Assembly: GCA_001768155.1 (NCBI GenBank)
Contig: MENC01000192.1
Span: 1,353 to 22,860 of the forward strand
DNA from: Bacteroidetes bacterium GWA2_30_7
GTDB lineage: Bacteria > Bacteroidota > Bacteroidia > Bacteroidales > GWF2-33-38
Reading direction: 5' to 3'
Length of the DNA stretch: 21,508 nt
The position numbers and the translations under genes are program-made. Shown here piece by piece: positions 1 through 7,365 of the stretch (within the stretch, counting starts at the first letter, position 1; every line of letters starts with the position of its first letter). The notes beneath the pieces are model-generated. The model was not told the DNA's origin and did not search any database. It saw only the letters and a program-made list of their open reading frames with translations.

Positions 1-182
1 GTAACACTAAAAATTTCTGGATTAAAAACATTTGGGTCGTCGCTTCCACCACCAATCATAAGTAAAAAACCAATTATAATAATCACAAAACCTACTGCTA
101 ATAAAATATAGTTTTGTCTTCCGAATGCAAAATTTGTGTTTATCACTTCTGTTTTTGCTGACGATGCTGATTGTTTTTTCAT
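1..182 (-). CDS. DUF3098 family small membrane protein (3' end missing)
   Basis: This is a partial gene that starts at the ATG at 182 and runs off the left edge of the window, giving about 60 visible residues. It begins MKKQSASSAKTEV, followed by a short NTNFAFGRQNY stretch, one hydrophobic segment (about residues 26-43, rich in Ile, Val, Leu and Gly) and a GGGSDDPNVFNPEIFS tail. That layout matches the small DUF3098 membrane proteins of Bacteroidota, which lie directly after ftsX. Only one base separates it from the ftsX stop codon, so the two are very likely cotranscribed. Its function is unknown; placement in the inner membrane with the division apparatus is inferred from the neighbour only. 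Confidence 0.75.
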   Translation of the reverse strand, partial: MKKQSASSAKTEVINTNFAFGRQNYILLAVGFVIIIIGFLLMIGGGSDDPNVFNPEIFSV

Positions 183-183
183 A

Positions 184-1062
184 TTAATAATATAAATTAT
201 CTGATTTAATTTTTAAATATTTTCCTACTGCTATATATGTTGAAATTAAGCACATTAGAACACCTAAAACTATAACTATTCCAAATAAACTTCCTAAAAT
301 TTTAAAATCGTAAAGCGAAATTATGTCTTTTAATTCATTTTGAGCGAAATAAATAACTAAAATTAACATTAAAATTGCTAATAATGCACCTACAATTCCT
401 TGAATTGTACTTTTTAGAAGAAATGGAAATTGAATAAATGCCCGAGTTGCTCCAATTAACTTCATTGTATTAATTATGAATCTTTTAGAATAAACCATTA
501 ACCTAATTGTATTATTAATAAGTGCAAACGCAATAAGAAATAGTAATAAGCTAAATCCTAAAAGTATAAAACTTATTTTTCTAACATTTTCGTTAACTAA
601 ATGTAAAAGAGACTTTTGATAAGATACTTCGCTTACCAACGGATATTTAAGAAAGTCCTTTTCGATGCTTTGCAAACTGTCTGAATTTGCATAATCGGCA
701 TATAATCTTACATCTAAAGATGCTAATAAAGGATTAAAACCTAAAAATTCAATAAAATCTTCGCCTAATGTTTGTTTTAAATCTTCAGCGGCTTTTTCCT
801 GAGAAATATATTCTGTTGATTTTACATAACTTGTAGCATCAAAGTTTTTTTGAAGAACATTAATATCTGCTTGTTTTGCATTTTCCTTTAAAAAAACTGT
901 AAAACCAAAATTTTCTTTAATATGGTCAGAAATTCTTTTTGCATTTAAAACTAATAAAAATGTAAGTCCTAATAAAAATAATACTAAAGAAATACTTACA
1001 ACAGTAGTTAGATAAGAAGTAAAAATTCTCCGTTTTGTTATTATTTCTTCTCTTGTAATCAT
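184..1062 (-). CDS. ftsX: Cell division ABC-transporter-like permease FtsX
   Basis: A 292-residue inner membrane protein with FtsX topology: one N-terminal membrane segment (about 17-40), a periplasmic domain (about 41-160) and three C-terminal membrane segments (about 163-183, 217-240 and 256-279). The MKLIGATRAFI stretch at about 200-210 matches the conserved FtsX loop (usually LVGAT). In known systems FtsX pairs with the ATPase FtsE and activates peptidoglycan hydrolases at the division site. FtsE is not in this window. The start follows a good Bacteroidota promoter (1076-1106), and a DUF3098 gene follows one base after the stop. The assignment rests on topology, length and synteny. Confidence 0.9.
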   Translation of the reverse strand: MITREEIITKRRIFTSYLTTVVSISLVLFLLGLTFLLVLNAKRISDHIKENFGFTVFLKENAKQADINVLQKNFDATSYVKSTEYISQEKAAEDLKQTLGEDFIEFLGFNPLLASLDVRLYADYANSDSLQSIEKDFLKYPLVSEVSYQKSLLHLVNENVRKISFILLGFSLLLFLIAFALINNTIRLMVYSKRFIINTMKLIGATRAFIQFPFLLKSTIQGIVGALLAILMLILVIYFAQNELKDIISLYDFKILGSLFGIVIVLGVLMCLISTYIAVGKYLKIKSDNLYY

Positions 1063-1075
1063 AAATTAAATTGTG

Positions 1076-1106
1076 CAAATATATAGATTCTTATCAGCTT
1101 TGCAAA
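1076..1106 (-). promoter_or_regulatory. Housekeeping-type promoter of ftsX
   Basis: On the minus strand the sequence reads TTTG (1106-1103), 19 bases, then TATATTTG (1083-1076). This is an exact fit to the Bacteroidota primary-sigma consensus (TTTG about -33, TAnnTTTG about -7). The gap to the ftsX ATG is 13 bases, which implies a very short leader. Confidence 0.75.
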
Positions 1107-1198
1107 AGATGAAAAATAAGAAGTTATCATGCTTTTGTTAATGTTAAAAATTCAAATTCATAAACGGATATTTAAAACCTTTAAAAAATAATTAAATA

Positions 1199-1230
1199 TT
1201 TCAGACAACCTTTTCATACTTTAGTGTTTT
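1199..1230 (+). promoter_or_regulatory. Putative ECF-sigma promoter of the sigma factor gene
   Basis: The sequence is TTTCAGACAACCTTTT, nine bases, then GTGTTTT, ending 18 bases before the sigma gene ATG. The same two blocks with the same nine-base gap recur at 3566-3597, upstream of the third gene of the locus (14 of 16 bases identical in the first block, 7 of 7 in the second). A CAAC core in a -35-like block is common for ECF promoters. I infer autoregulation by the sigma factor encoded directly downstream. Confidence 0.6.
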
Positions 1231-1248
1231 AAATTCAGTATAGAATAC

Positions 1249-1818
1249 ATGTTTTCGGAAAAGGAAATTGTAGATGGCTGTAAAAATGGAAAGAAAAAAT
1301 TCCAGGATTTGTTGTATGAAAAATATTCAGCATTACTTCTGGGCGTTTGTATTCGCTATACAAAAAATCGTATGGAAGCAGAAGACATTTTGCACGACGC
1401 TTTTATAAAGATTTTAATAAACATCAAATTTTTTGAACTAAAAAATGAAGGTTCTTTGTATTCATGGCTTAAACGAATAACTGTAAATACTGCATTAAAT
1501 TATTTGAGAGATAATCTGAAACATACTTTTAATCAAGATATTGACGATTTCAATATTTCAAATCAAATTTCAGATTCAGAAGAAAAAAATTCTTATCCTG
1601 ATATAGAACCTAAAGAAATTCTGAAAAGAATAAATGAAATGCCCAATGGTTATAAAGTTGTTTTTAATATGTATGTTATTGAAAAATATAGTCATCAGGA
1701 AATTGCAGATTTACTTGGAATTTCAATTAATACTTCAAAAACACAATTGTTTAAAGCCAAAAAGCATTTACAAGAAAAGTTGACTCAGAAATACAACGAA
1801 CCAAAATACGCAATATGA
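1249..1818 (+). CDS. RNA polymerase sigma factor, ECF (sigma-70) family
   Basis: A 189-residue ECF sigma factor with two domains. Region 2 (about residues 22-92) includes the YTKNRMEAEDILHDAFIKI helix and the SLYSWLKRITVNTALNYLRD stretch, which bind core polymerase and the -10 element. Region 4 (about 128-180) carries a helix-turn-helix around SHQEIADLLGISINTSKTQL that should read the -35 element. The length is normal for the family. The stop overlaps the next start by four bases (ATGA), which suggests translational coupling to the membrane protein that probably controls it. A putative self-recognised promoter lies immediately upstream. The signal is unknown; the target gene at 3641 is inferred from the shared promoter motif. 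Confidence 0.93.
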   Translation: MFSEKEIVDGCKNGKKKFQDLLYEKYSALLLGVCIRYTKNRMEAEDILHDAFIKILINIKFFELKNEGSLYSWLKRITVNTALNYLRDNLKHTFNQDIDDFNISNQISDSEEKNSYPDIEPKEILKRINEMPNGYKVVFNMYVIEKYSHQEIADLLGISINTSKTQLFKAKKHLQEKLTQKYNEPKYAI

Positions 1819-3563
1819 AAGAAAGAACTGATATAGAAAACATTATATCCGAGTCGTTTGAGCAGTTTTCGGTAATTCCTTCCGAAGCTGTAAAGCAACG
1901 AATTGATAGAAGTATGTTTTTTCTAAACTTATTCCATTTTCATCAAGTAAAATTATTTGTCGGAACAGGCTTATTTACAGTTGTTACAGGGGTCGTTTTA
2001 TATTTTTCTTTGTTTAACAATTCAAATACTGATTTGCAAAATTCAAATGTTTCAAATCTTAAAAATGCTGAAACAACAATTGAATCAATTAATAATGAAG
2101 TAACTACAGAAAATAAACTTAAACAAAAAGAAGGAAACAATGTTAAAGAGATTGCTTCACAACTCACAATGACTGAAACAGGTGAAAAAAAACCAAGTTT
2201 AAATTCTTTGAATAACAAAAAAGAAAATACCAATAACCTTAATTTAAAATCTGAAAAAAATTCAGTTCAAAACACAGAAAATAAATCGAAAGTTCCTCTT
2301 ACAAAGGCAAATAATTCAATTGAACAAAATACTTATAGACTTGAAAATTCAAAAAAGATTGCTTTGCTTCGTTCCTCGCAACTCCTCGCAATGACGAAAA
2401 ATAATGAAACAAATAACGTTGATTTGAAAAATCAAAATTTAATTACTAAAAATGAAAATATAGAAACCAATCAAGAATTAAATCAGAAAAAAGACATAAA
2501 ATTTAATGAATCTGCTGAAATTGTGAGCAATAGCAATGAAATCAATAAAAGTGAAATCAATAAAAATTTTAACCCAAATTTTGATATAAATTCAAAAGCA
2601 GAATTAAATTCAAAAATTATTTATGAGAAAATGTTCTTATTACAATTCGATAAATTTGCAAGTGAATCAGAAACTTACAATATGAATTTATTGACAATTG
2701 ATTCAGCATTACTTAAAGAATATCTTAAAATTCAAAATCGATGGTTTATTGATTTTTATTGGATGCCATCGTCAACCACTTCTTTATACAAAACAAAAAA
2801 TACTGAATTTGAAAATTTTATTGAACAAAAAAACAATGCTGTACAAAGTTCATTATCATACAATTCGTTTGGATTAAGTGCAGGATTTTTTAAAAATAAC
2901 ATGATGTTAAAAACAGGTATTGGTTATACAAATCTTTCTGATAAATATAATTACAATCTAATTCTTAATAATCCAACTGAAAAAATAAACATAAAATTTA
3001 ATAATAATCCATACGATTTTGAGCAAAATGGCAACTATTATAATATTGATACTGTTGGCGGATATTATCATTATACTTTTATGCAAGACTCAATAATTCA
3101 TTTATTTGATTCAACATGGGTTGACATTACCGATTCAAATATTGTAAATATGTACGATTCGACTAAATTTATACAATACGATTCGTTAAAAAACAAAAGC
3201 TATTTGAATAATTATCAATATTTTGAAATTCCAATAAGCATTGGATATCGTTTTCAATATAATAATTTTGAAATTACACCCGAAGTTGGAATTATAACAG
3301 GTTTTTTATACAAAAAAGAAGGAATTAATATCTCAAATGATTTAAAAAATAACGAAACATATATTCAGACATTTCCGTATAAACAATTCATTATTAGTGG
3401 AACATTGGCAATTAATATCAATTATAATATTTCCGAAAATCTTGGAATTTTTATCGAACCTGCTTACAGGCAAACAATTGCATCAGTTTATAAATCATCA
3501 AGTATTATTCAGGGAAATTCAAAAACATTTGTTATAAAATTCGGAATTAGAAAAAAATTTTAA
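1815..3563 (+). CDS. Membrane-anchored protein with C-terminal outer-membrane beta-barrel; candidate anti-sigma partner
   Basis: A 582-residue protein with unusual layout. Residues 1-44 are a short cytoplasmic segment (IENIISESFEQFSVIPSEAV), of a type seen at the start of barrel proteins encoded next to ECF sigma genes in Bacteroidota. Residues about 46-67 form one hydrophobic membrane segment. Residues about 68-305 are a low-complexity linker rich in Asn, Lys, Glu and Ser. Residues about 307-582 have alternating aromatic and polar strands like an outer-membrane barrel and end in a terminal Phe (GIRKKF). If the reading is right, one chain crosses from cytoplasm to outer membrane, and the N-terminal segment could bind the sigma factor. 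The gene overlaps the sigma gene by four bases. A dispersed repeat lies in frame at residues about 181-194. The anti-sigma role is inference from position and layout. Confidence 0.7.
   Translation: MKERTDIENIISESFEQFSVIPSEAVKQRIDRSMFFLNLFHFHQVKLFVGTGLFTVVTGVVLYFSLFNNSNTDLQNSNVSNLKNAETTIESINNEVTTENKLKQKEGNNVKEIASQLTMTETGEKKPSLNSLNNKKENTNNLNLKSEKNSVQNTENKSKVPLTKANNSIEQNTYRLENSKKIALLRSSQLLAMTKNNETNNVDLKNQNLITKNENIETNQELNQKKDIKFNESAEIVSNSNEINKSEINKNFNPNFDINSKAELNSKIIYEKMFLLQFDKFASESETYNMNLLTIDSALLKEYLKIQNRWFIDFYWMPSSTTSLYKTKNTEFENFIEQKNNAVQSSLSYNSFGLSAGFFKNNMMLKTGIGYTNLSDKYNYNLILNNPTEKINIKFNNNPYDFEQNGNYYNIDTVGGYYHYTFMQDSIIHLFDSTWVDITDSNIVNMYDSTKFIQYDSLKNKSYLNNYQYFEIPISIGYRFQYNNFEITPEVGIITGFLYKKEGINISNDLKNNETYIQTFPYKQFIISGTLAININYNISENLGIFIEPAYRQTIASVYKSSSIIQGNSKTFVIKFGIRKKF
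2357..2397 (+). repeat. Dispersed repeat copy inside a coding region
   Basis: The stretch contains GATTGCTTTGCTTCGTTCC followed by CTCGCAATGACGAAA. It is a longer variant of the repeat found twice at 16308-16388 (ATTGCTTCGTGCCTCGCAAT then GACGAAA). It has CTTTGCTTC where the other copies have CTTC, and CTCGCAA appears twice. Here it is translated as IALLRSSQLLAMTK within the low-complexity linker of the barrel protein and keeps the frame open. The hydrophobic residues contrast with the Asn/Lys-rich surroundings, which supports insertion. Confidence 0.75.
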
Positions 3564-3565
3564 AA

Positions 3566-3597
3566 TTTCAGGCAACTTTTTAAACAACTTGTGTTTT
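3566..3597 (+). promoter_or_regulatory. Putative ECF-sigma promoter of the SprB-repeat protein gene
   Basis: The sequence is TTTCAGGCAACTTTTT, nine bases, then GTGTTTT, starting three bases after the stop codon of the barrel protein. It matches the site at 1199-1230 with identical internal spacing. The second block ends 43 bases before the downstream ATG, leaving a short leader. Its presence suggests the third gene has its own sigma-dependent transcript in addition to any read-through. Confidence 0.6.
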
Positions 3598-3640
3598 TAA
3601 TATGAAACAAAACAAATTATTAACTTTTAAATAAAATATT

Positions 3641-6298
3641 ATGAAAAAAAAATGTTTACTCTTTATTTTCTCTTTGCTGTTTGTAACAGGAGCATATTCG
3701 CAATCTATGATTGTGGATTCAACAACAACTATTATAGTTTCTTTTACCGGTCAACACACTTTTGTTTCTGACCTTGGGTTTTATTTATTAGCACCAGGTT
3801 ATGGACCTGGTCAACTAAATGCTTCTATTCCGGGCAATTATGGGGTTGTAGAATTATTACCTTGTATTAGCAATTGGAATAGTATCACATCACTTCCTAC
3901 TACAGTTTTGGGATGTGATAGTTTTTATCAAGGAAATTGTAACAGTGGTAATGATTTTAGCAATTTTGACTTTTCTTCAACTTTACCCGCAAGTAATCCC
4001 AATTATACTGCTTGTATATGCAATTTGACAACTCCTCTTACTGGAATTTACGCATCTGCGGGACCTTGGTCAACAATTTATGGTTTTGATGCTTATACTC
4101 AGGGATGGGGTTTACAGATTTACGACATGGAACCAATTGATATTGGTTATTTAACATCTGCAACTGTATATTTTATAAAAGGAACAGATACTGTTAAATA
4201 TGTAATACCTAATGGTTCTTACCCAATAAATGACGGAATAAGTGATTATAATTCTGCATCTTATTTCCAATTAAGTCAAAATAGCACCCTTTGTAATTTA
4301 GGTATTGCAAATAGTAATATAACAAATTGCAGTTCAAGTAATTCATCTGATGGGGCAATTGATATAAGTGTTTTTGGAGGTGCTCAACCTTATTCGTATT
4401 TATGGAATAATGGTGCTGCAACTGAAGACCTTGTAAATATACCGATTGGATATTATACAGTTCAGGTAACAGATTCAACAGGAGCGTGTTCTGTATCAGG
4501 GACTTTTATGGTAAATGGTGCAATAGATTCCTGTAATTTAAGTATTACTAACACATATATTTTACCAAGTAGTTCAAATTCATCTGACGGCTCAATAGAT
4601 ATAACCGTTTCTGGTGGAACGCCACCATATTACTATTCATGGAATAATGGTGCAAGTACAGAAGATTTAAATCAGATTTCTAACGGTACTTATGAGGTTT
4701 ATATATATGATAATAATCAATGTTCGGGTTATGCCTATATTAATTTGAACGATTCTTCAACTTCAGTTTTTTATGCTTATGTAGATGTTTATAATGAAAC
4801 AAGCTTTGGAGCTTGTGACGGAATGGTTGCAGTTTATCCTTCGGGAGGAACTTCGCCATATCAATATTTATGGAGTAATGGCTCAACAACTCAATATATT
4901 CAGGGTTTATGCGAAGGTTATTACGACGTTACAGTTTACGATGCAACACAAAACTCTTATATTACAGGCGGATATGTTTATTACGATTCTATAAATACCG
5001 GATGTAGTGCTTATTTCTATGCCTATTTAAATGATACAACTCAAAATCCATTAACTACATATAATTTTTATGACTACTCTTCATCAAATACAATTGAGTG
5101 GTCTTGGGAATTTGGCGATGGTTCAAATTCTGTTGAACAAAATCCAATGCATGCTTTTCCTGCAATTGGAACTTATACTGTATGCTTAACCATTGTTACT
5201 TCTGATAGTTGTGTAAATACATATTGCGAAAGTTTATTTATTGGAAACGATACAACAGTAGTTGATACATGTAATATTTATGTTGATGGTTTTGTTTCTA
5301 ATTGTACAAGCGCAAATGTTGCCGATGGTGCAATTGATTTGACTGTATATGGCGGAACTGCTCCTTTCACTTATTATTGGAGTGGCGGAAATGGACAAAC
5401 ATATAATACAATGGATTTAATAAACATTTCGTTTGGAAATTATTATGTAAGTGTAATTGATGCAAATGGTTGTGTAGGCTCTCAACAATTTAATGTTAGT
5501 TATGGTATAGATTCTACTTATTGTGATTTATATGCTTATTATGATTATACACCTATTTCTTACATTGGAGCTAGTGATGGCAGCATTGATGTTACAGTTG
5601 TAGGAGGAACAGCACCTTATACTTACCTGTGGAACAATGGAGTAACAACCCAAGATTTATATAATGTTTCATCAGGTAATTATAGTTTGACAATTACAGA
5701 CAATAGTTCAAATTGCCCAGATTATGTTTTAGATGTTTATTTATACGAACCTTACGATTCTAATGGTGGTCAGGTTATTGACTCACTATATACCGATAAT
5801 GTTGATACTTGCTTTGTTTCAACTGTCGATAGTTTTTATGTATCGGGAGTAAATATTAACTCAAATAGTACAATTACTGTAATATGGGAATTTGTTGCAG
5901 GTGGCGTAACTTATGTAATTGAAGCAACTTACACTTGCACATTGAATGGTAATTATGTAATTTATTTGACAATTAATTGCGGTTCGGCAAAAGGTTTAAC
6001 TACTTACATGACCTATATTCATGCTGATGGGTTAACTTCCTCACCAATATTGTCTTCTGAAACTAATATTGGTATCTATCCAAATCCGGTTAAAGATAAG
6101 TTGAATATTTCGTTGAATAATATTGAATTATCTGATGCAATTTTAAACATCTATAATGTTTCAGGTCAAATAGTTTATTCATCCAAAGTTACAACCGGCG
6201 ATGTTTTAGAAATTAATACAACTAATTTATCTGGTGGAGTTTATATTATAAAAATGATTAACGACAAAAATCAATATATCAGTAAGTTTATAAAATAG
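3641..6298 (+). CDS. Secreted T9SS cargo protein with P-domain-like, SprB repeat and PKD domains
   Basis: An 885-residue secreted protein. A signal peptide (about 1-20, ending TGAYSQ) is followed by an N-terminal domain (about 22-195) that resembles a proprotein-convertase P-domain, with VSDLGFYLLAPG early and WGLQIYDMEPIDIGYLTS late. Five SprB-type repeats follow at about 227-292, 301-365, 378-445, 550-620 and 635-700, each with a DG-I-V-GG-PY-Y-W-NG pattern. A PKD domain with WSWEFGDGS lies between repeats 3 and 4 (about 459-538). The last 75 residues (IYPNPVKDKLNIS to YISKFIK) are a type A T9SS sorting domain, so the protein should be exported across the outer membrane and attached or released. 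No catalytic motif is visible; a surface adhesin role is likely by family. A putative ECF promoter precedes it and a terminator follows. Confidence 0.88.
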   Translation: MKKKCLLFIFSLLFVTGAYSQSMIVDSTTTIIVSFTGQHTFVSDLGFYLLAPGYGPGQLNASIPGNYGVVELLPCISNWNSITSLPTTVLGCDSFYQGNCNSGNDFSNFDFSSTLPASNPNYTACICNLTTPLTGIYASAGPWSTIYGFDAYTQGWGLQIYDMEPIDIGYLTSATVYFIKGTDTVKYVIPNGSYPINDGISDYNSASYFQLSQNSTLCNLGIANSNITNCSSSNSSDGAIDISVFGGAQPYSYLWNNGAATEDLVNIPIGYYTVQVTDSTGACSVSGTFMVNGAIDSCNLSITNTYILPSSSNSSDGSIDITVSGGTPPYYYSWNNGASTEDLNQISNGTYEVYIYDNNQCSGYAYINLNDSSTSVFYAYVDVYNETSFGACDGMVAVYPSGGTSPYQYLWSNGSTTQYIQGLCEGYYDVTVYDATQNSYITGGYVYYDSINTGCSAYFYAYLNDTTQNPLTTYNFYDYSSSNTIEWSWEFGDGSNSVEQNPMHAFPAIGTYTVCLTIVTSDSCVNTYCESLFIGNDTTVVDTCNIYVDGFVSNCTSANVADGAIDLTVYGGTAPFTYYWSGGNGQTYNTMDLINISFGNYYVSVIDANGCVGSQQFNVSYGIDSTYCDLYAYYDYTPISYIGASDGSIDVTVVGGTAPYTYLWNNGVTTQDLYNVSSGNYSLTITDNSSNCPDYVLDVYLYEPYDSNGGQVIDSLYTDNVDTCFVSTVDSFYVSGVNINSNSTITVIWEFVAGGVTYVIEATYTCTLNGNYVIYLTINCGSAKGLTTYMTYIHADGLTSSPILSSETNIGIYPNPVKDKLNISLNNIELSDAILNIYNVSGQIVYSSKVTTGDVLEINTTNLSGGVYIIKMINDKNQYISKFIK

Positions 6299-6317
6299 TT
6301 CTAGTTCATAGTTTTTC

Positions 6318-6355
6318 AAAAAAGAGGAGGTTTAACAAAATCTTCTCTTTTTTTT
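6318..6355 (+). terminator. Rho-independent-like terminator after the SprB-repeat gene
   Basis: AAAAGAGGAG and CTTCTCTTTT can pair with one mismatch around a loop of about 12 bases, followed by a run of T. It lies 20 bases after the stop of the secreted protein gene. Confidence 0.65.
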
Positions 6356-6401
6356 ATTTAGGGATTATACTGAAATAACTCAATCAATTGATTAAGCTCA
6401 A

Positions 6402-6484
6402 GCAGAGTCTCTGTTTACAGGACTCTGCGTTATTGATTGTCGCAGAGTCCCTTTCAGGAGACTCTGCTGGGGTTATATATAACC
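6402..6484. repeat. Cluster of palindromic repeats between convergent genes
   Basis: Two related hairpins, each with GCAGAGTC and GACTCTGC arms (6402-6428 and 6442-6467), are followed by the perfect palindrome GGTTATATATAACC (6471-6484). A further palindrome, AATCAATTGATT, lies just upstream near 6382. The cluster occupies the gap between two convergent genes. It is probably a dispersed intergenic palindrome family; a secondary role in transcript-end protection is possible. Confidence 0.7.
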
Positions 6485-6509
6485 ATGTTATTTAATTACA
6501 ATTCCTTAG

Positions 6510-6947
6510 TTATATTTCGACATGTTTAATTATAACTTTCGCTCTTTGCAGTAAGTCAACACCTTCGATATTATGATATAAATCGGAGAATACAACTCTG
6601 TTTATACCAGATTGAATAATTAATTTTGCACATTCAACGCAAGGAGATGTTGTAATATAAAGAGTTGCATTTTCGCTGCTATTATTTGATTTTGCAACTT
6701 TTGTTATTGCATTTGCCTCGGCATGAAGCACATATGACTTTGTTTTATTGTTTTCGTCTTCGCAATTATTTTCAAATCCCGATGGAGTTCCATTGTAACC
6801 ATCAGAAATTATCATTTTATCTTTTACAATTAATGCACCTACCTGACGACGAATACAATAAGAGTTTTCTGCCCATATTTTCGCCATTCTTAAATAGCGT
6901 TTATCAAGAGTAATTTGCTTATTATCAATCGCTTTTGATTTATTCAT
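6510..6947 (-). CDS. Deoxycytidylate (dCMP) deaminase
   Basis: A 145-residue zinc-dependent cytidine/deoxycytidylate deaminase, which converts dCMP to dUMP for thymidylate synthesis. Zinc ligands and the catalytic Glu are visible: HAE (His75, Glu77) and PCVEC (Cys103, Cys106). CIRRQVGALIVKD and DGYNGTPSG are typical of the dCMP deaminase/ComEB group. I chose the ATG at 6947 (MNKSKAIDN). A longer open frame continues upstream, but it would translate the tRNA and its terminator. Length is normal for the family. No separate promoter is evident, so it may depend on read-through from the tRNA promoter. Confidence 0.92.
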   Translation of the reverse strand: MNKSKAIDNKQITLDKRYLRMAKIWAENSYCIRRQVGALIVKDKMIISDGYNGTPSGFENNCEDENNKTKSYVLHAEANAITKVAKSNNSSENATLYITTSPCVECAKLIIQSGINRVVFSDLYHNIEGVDLLQRAKVIIKHVEI

Positions 6948-6960
6948 AAAGTATTTTTTT

Positions 6961-6985
6961 ATAAAAAAACCCTCATTTCTGAGGG
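6961..6985 (-). terminator. Terminator of the tRNA-Leu gene
   Basis: On the minus strand CCCTCA, GAAA, TGAGGG form a six-base-pair hairpin followed by a seven-T run. It starts four bases after the tRNA and ends before the dCMP deaminase ATG. Confidence 0.85.
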
Positions 6986-6989
6986 CTTG

Positions 6990-7073
6990 TACCCGGAGCC
7001 GGGATCGAACCGGCACAGGGGTGAACCTACTGGTGTTTGAGACCAGCGCGTCTACCAATTCCGCCATCCGGGC
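6990..7073 (-). tRNA. tRNA-Leu (anticodon CAA)
   Basis: The minus strand folds as a class II tRNA of about 84 bases. The acceptor stem is GCCCGGA with TCCGGGT, the D arm begins TGGCGGAATTGGTAGACGCG, the anticodon arm is CTGGT/CTCAAAC/ACCAG with anticodon CAA, and the T arm contains GGTTCGATCCC. A variable arm lies between the anticodon and T arms, as expected for Leu. The discriminator base is A, and CCA is not encoded. A consensus promoter lies upstream and a terminator downstream, so it forms an independent unit. Confidence 0.96.
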
Positions 7074-7082
7074 AATTTGAGG

Positions 7083-7090
7083 CAAAGATA
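7083..7090 (-). promoter_or_regulatory. -7 element of the tRNA-Leu promoter
   Basis: The minus strand reads TATCTTTG, an exact TAnnTTTG match, nine bases before the tRNA 5' end. No clear TTTG -33 box is seen; an A/T-rich TTTAATTAA lies at roughly the right distance. Confidence 0.7.
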
Positions 7091-7365
7091 GTATAAATGT
7101 TGTTAATTAAAGTTAGTAATAGTTTATTTTATGTAATGATATAACATTTTAAATTGATATTTTGATGCCAAATGTTTTTTTCAAAACTTGTTTCAAAATC
7201 TCAAATTCTAATCAAGGTTTTACTTTTCAATAGATGCTGAAATAAATTCAGCTAATCTGATATGTGATTTTTTTCTTCAGTTATAATATTACTTAGTTTT
7301 GAGCAATTAACTAATATTTATTATGCTGTGTGTTTTTGTTTAACATATTTAATTCACAATTTAAG
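7091..7365. other. AT-rich intergenic gap with nothing recognised
   Basis: About 275 bases between the tRNA promoter and the end of the beta-propeller gene. I see no open frame, strong hairpin or copy of the repeats found elsewhere in the window. Confidence 0.5.

Noticed and set aside
1943..2233. Minus-strand open frame inside the barrel-protein linker
   Set aside because: It lies opposite low-complexity codons of a convincing gene and has no protein-family features.
6948..7085. N-terminal extension of the dCMP deaminase reading frame
   Set aside because: It translates the tRNA-Leu gene and its terminator; the protein-like start is the Met at 6947.
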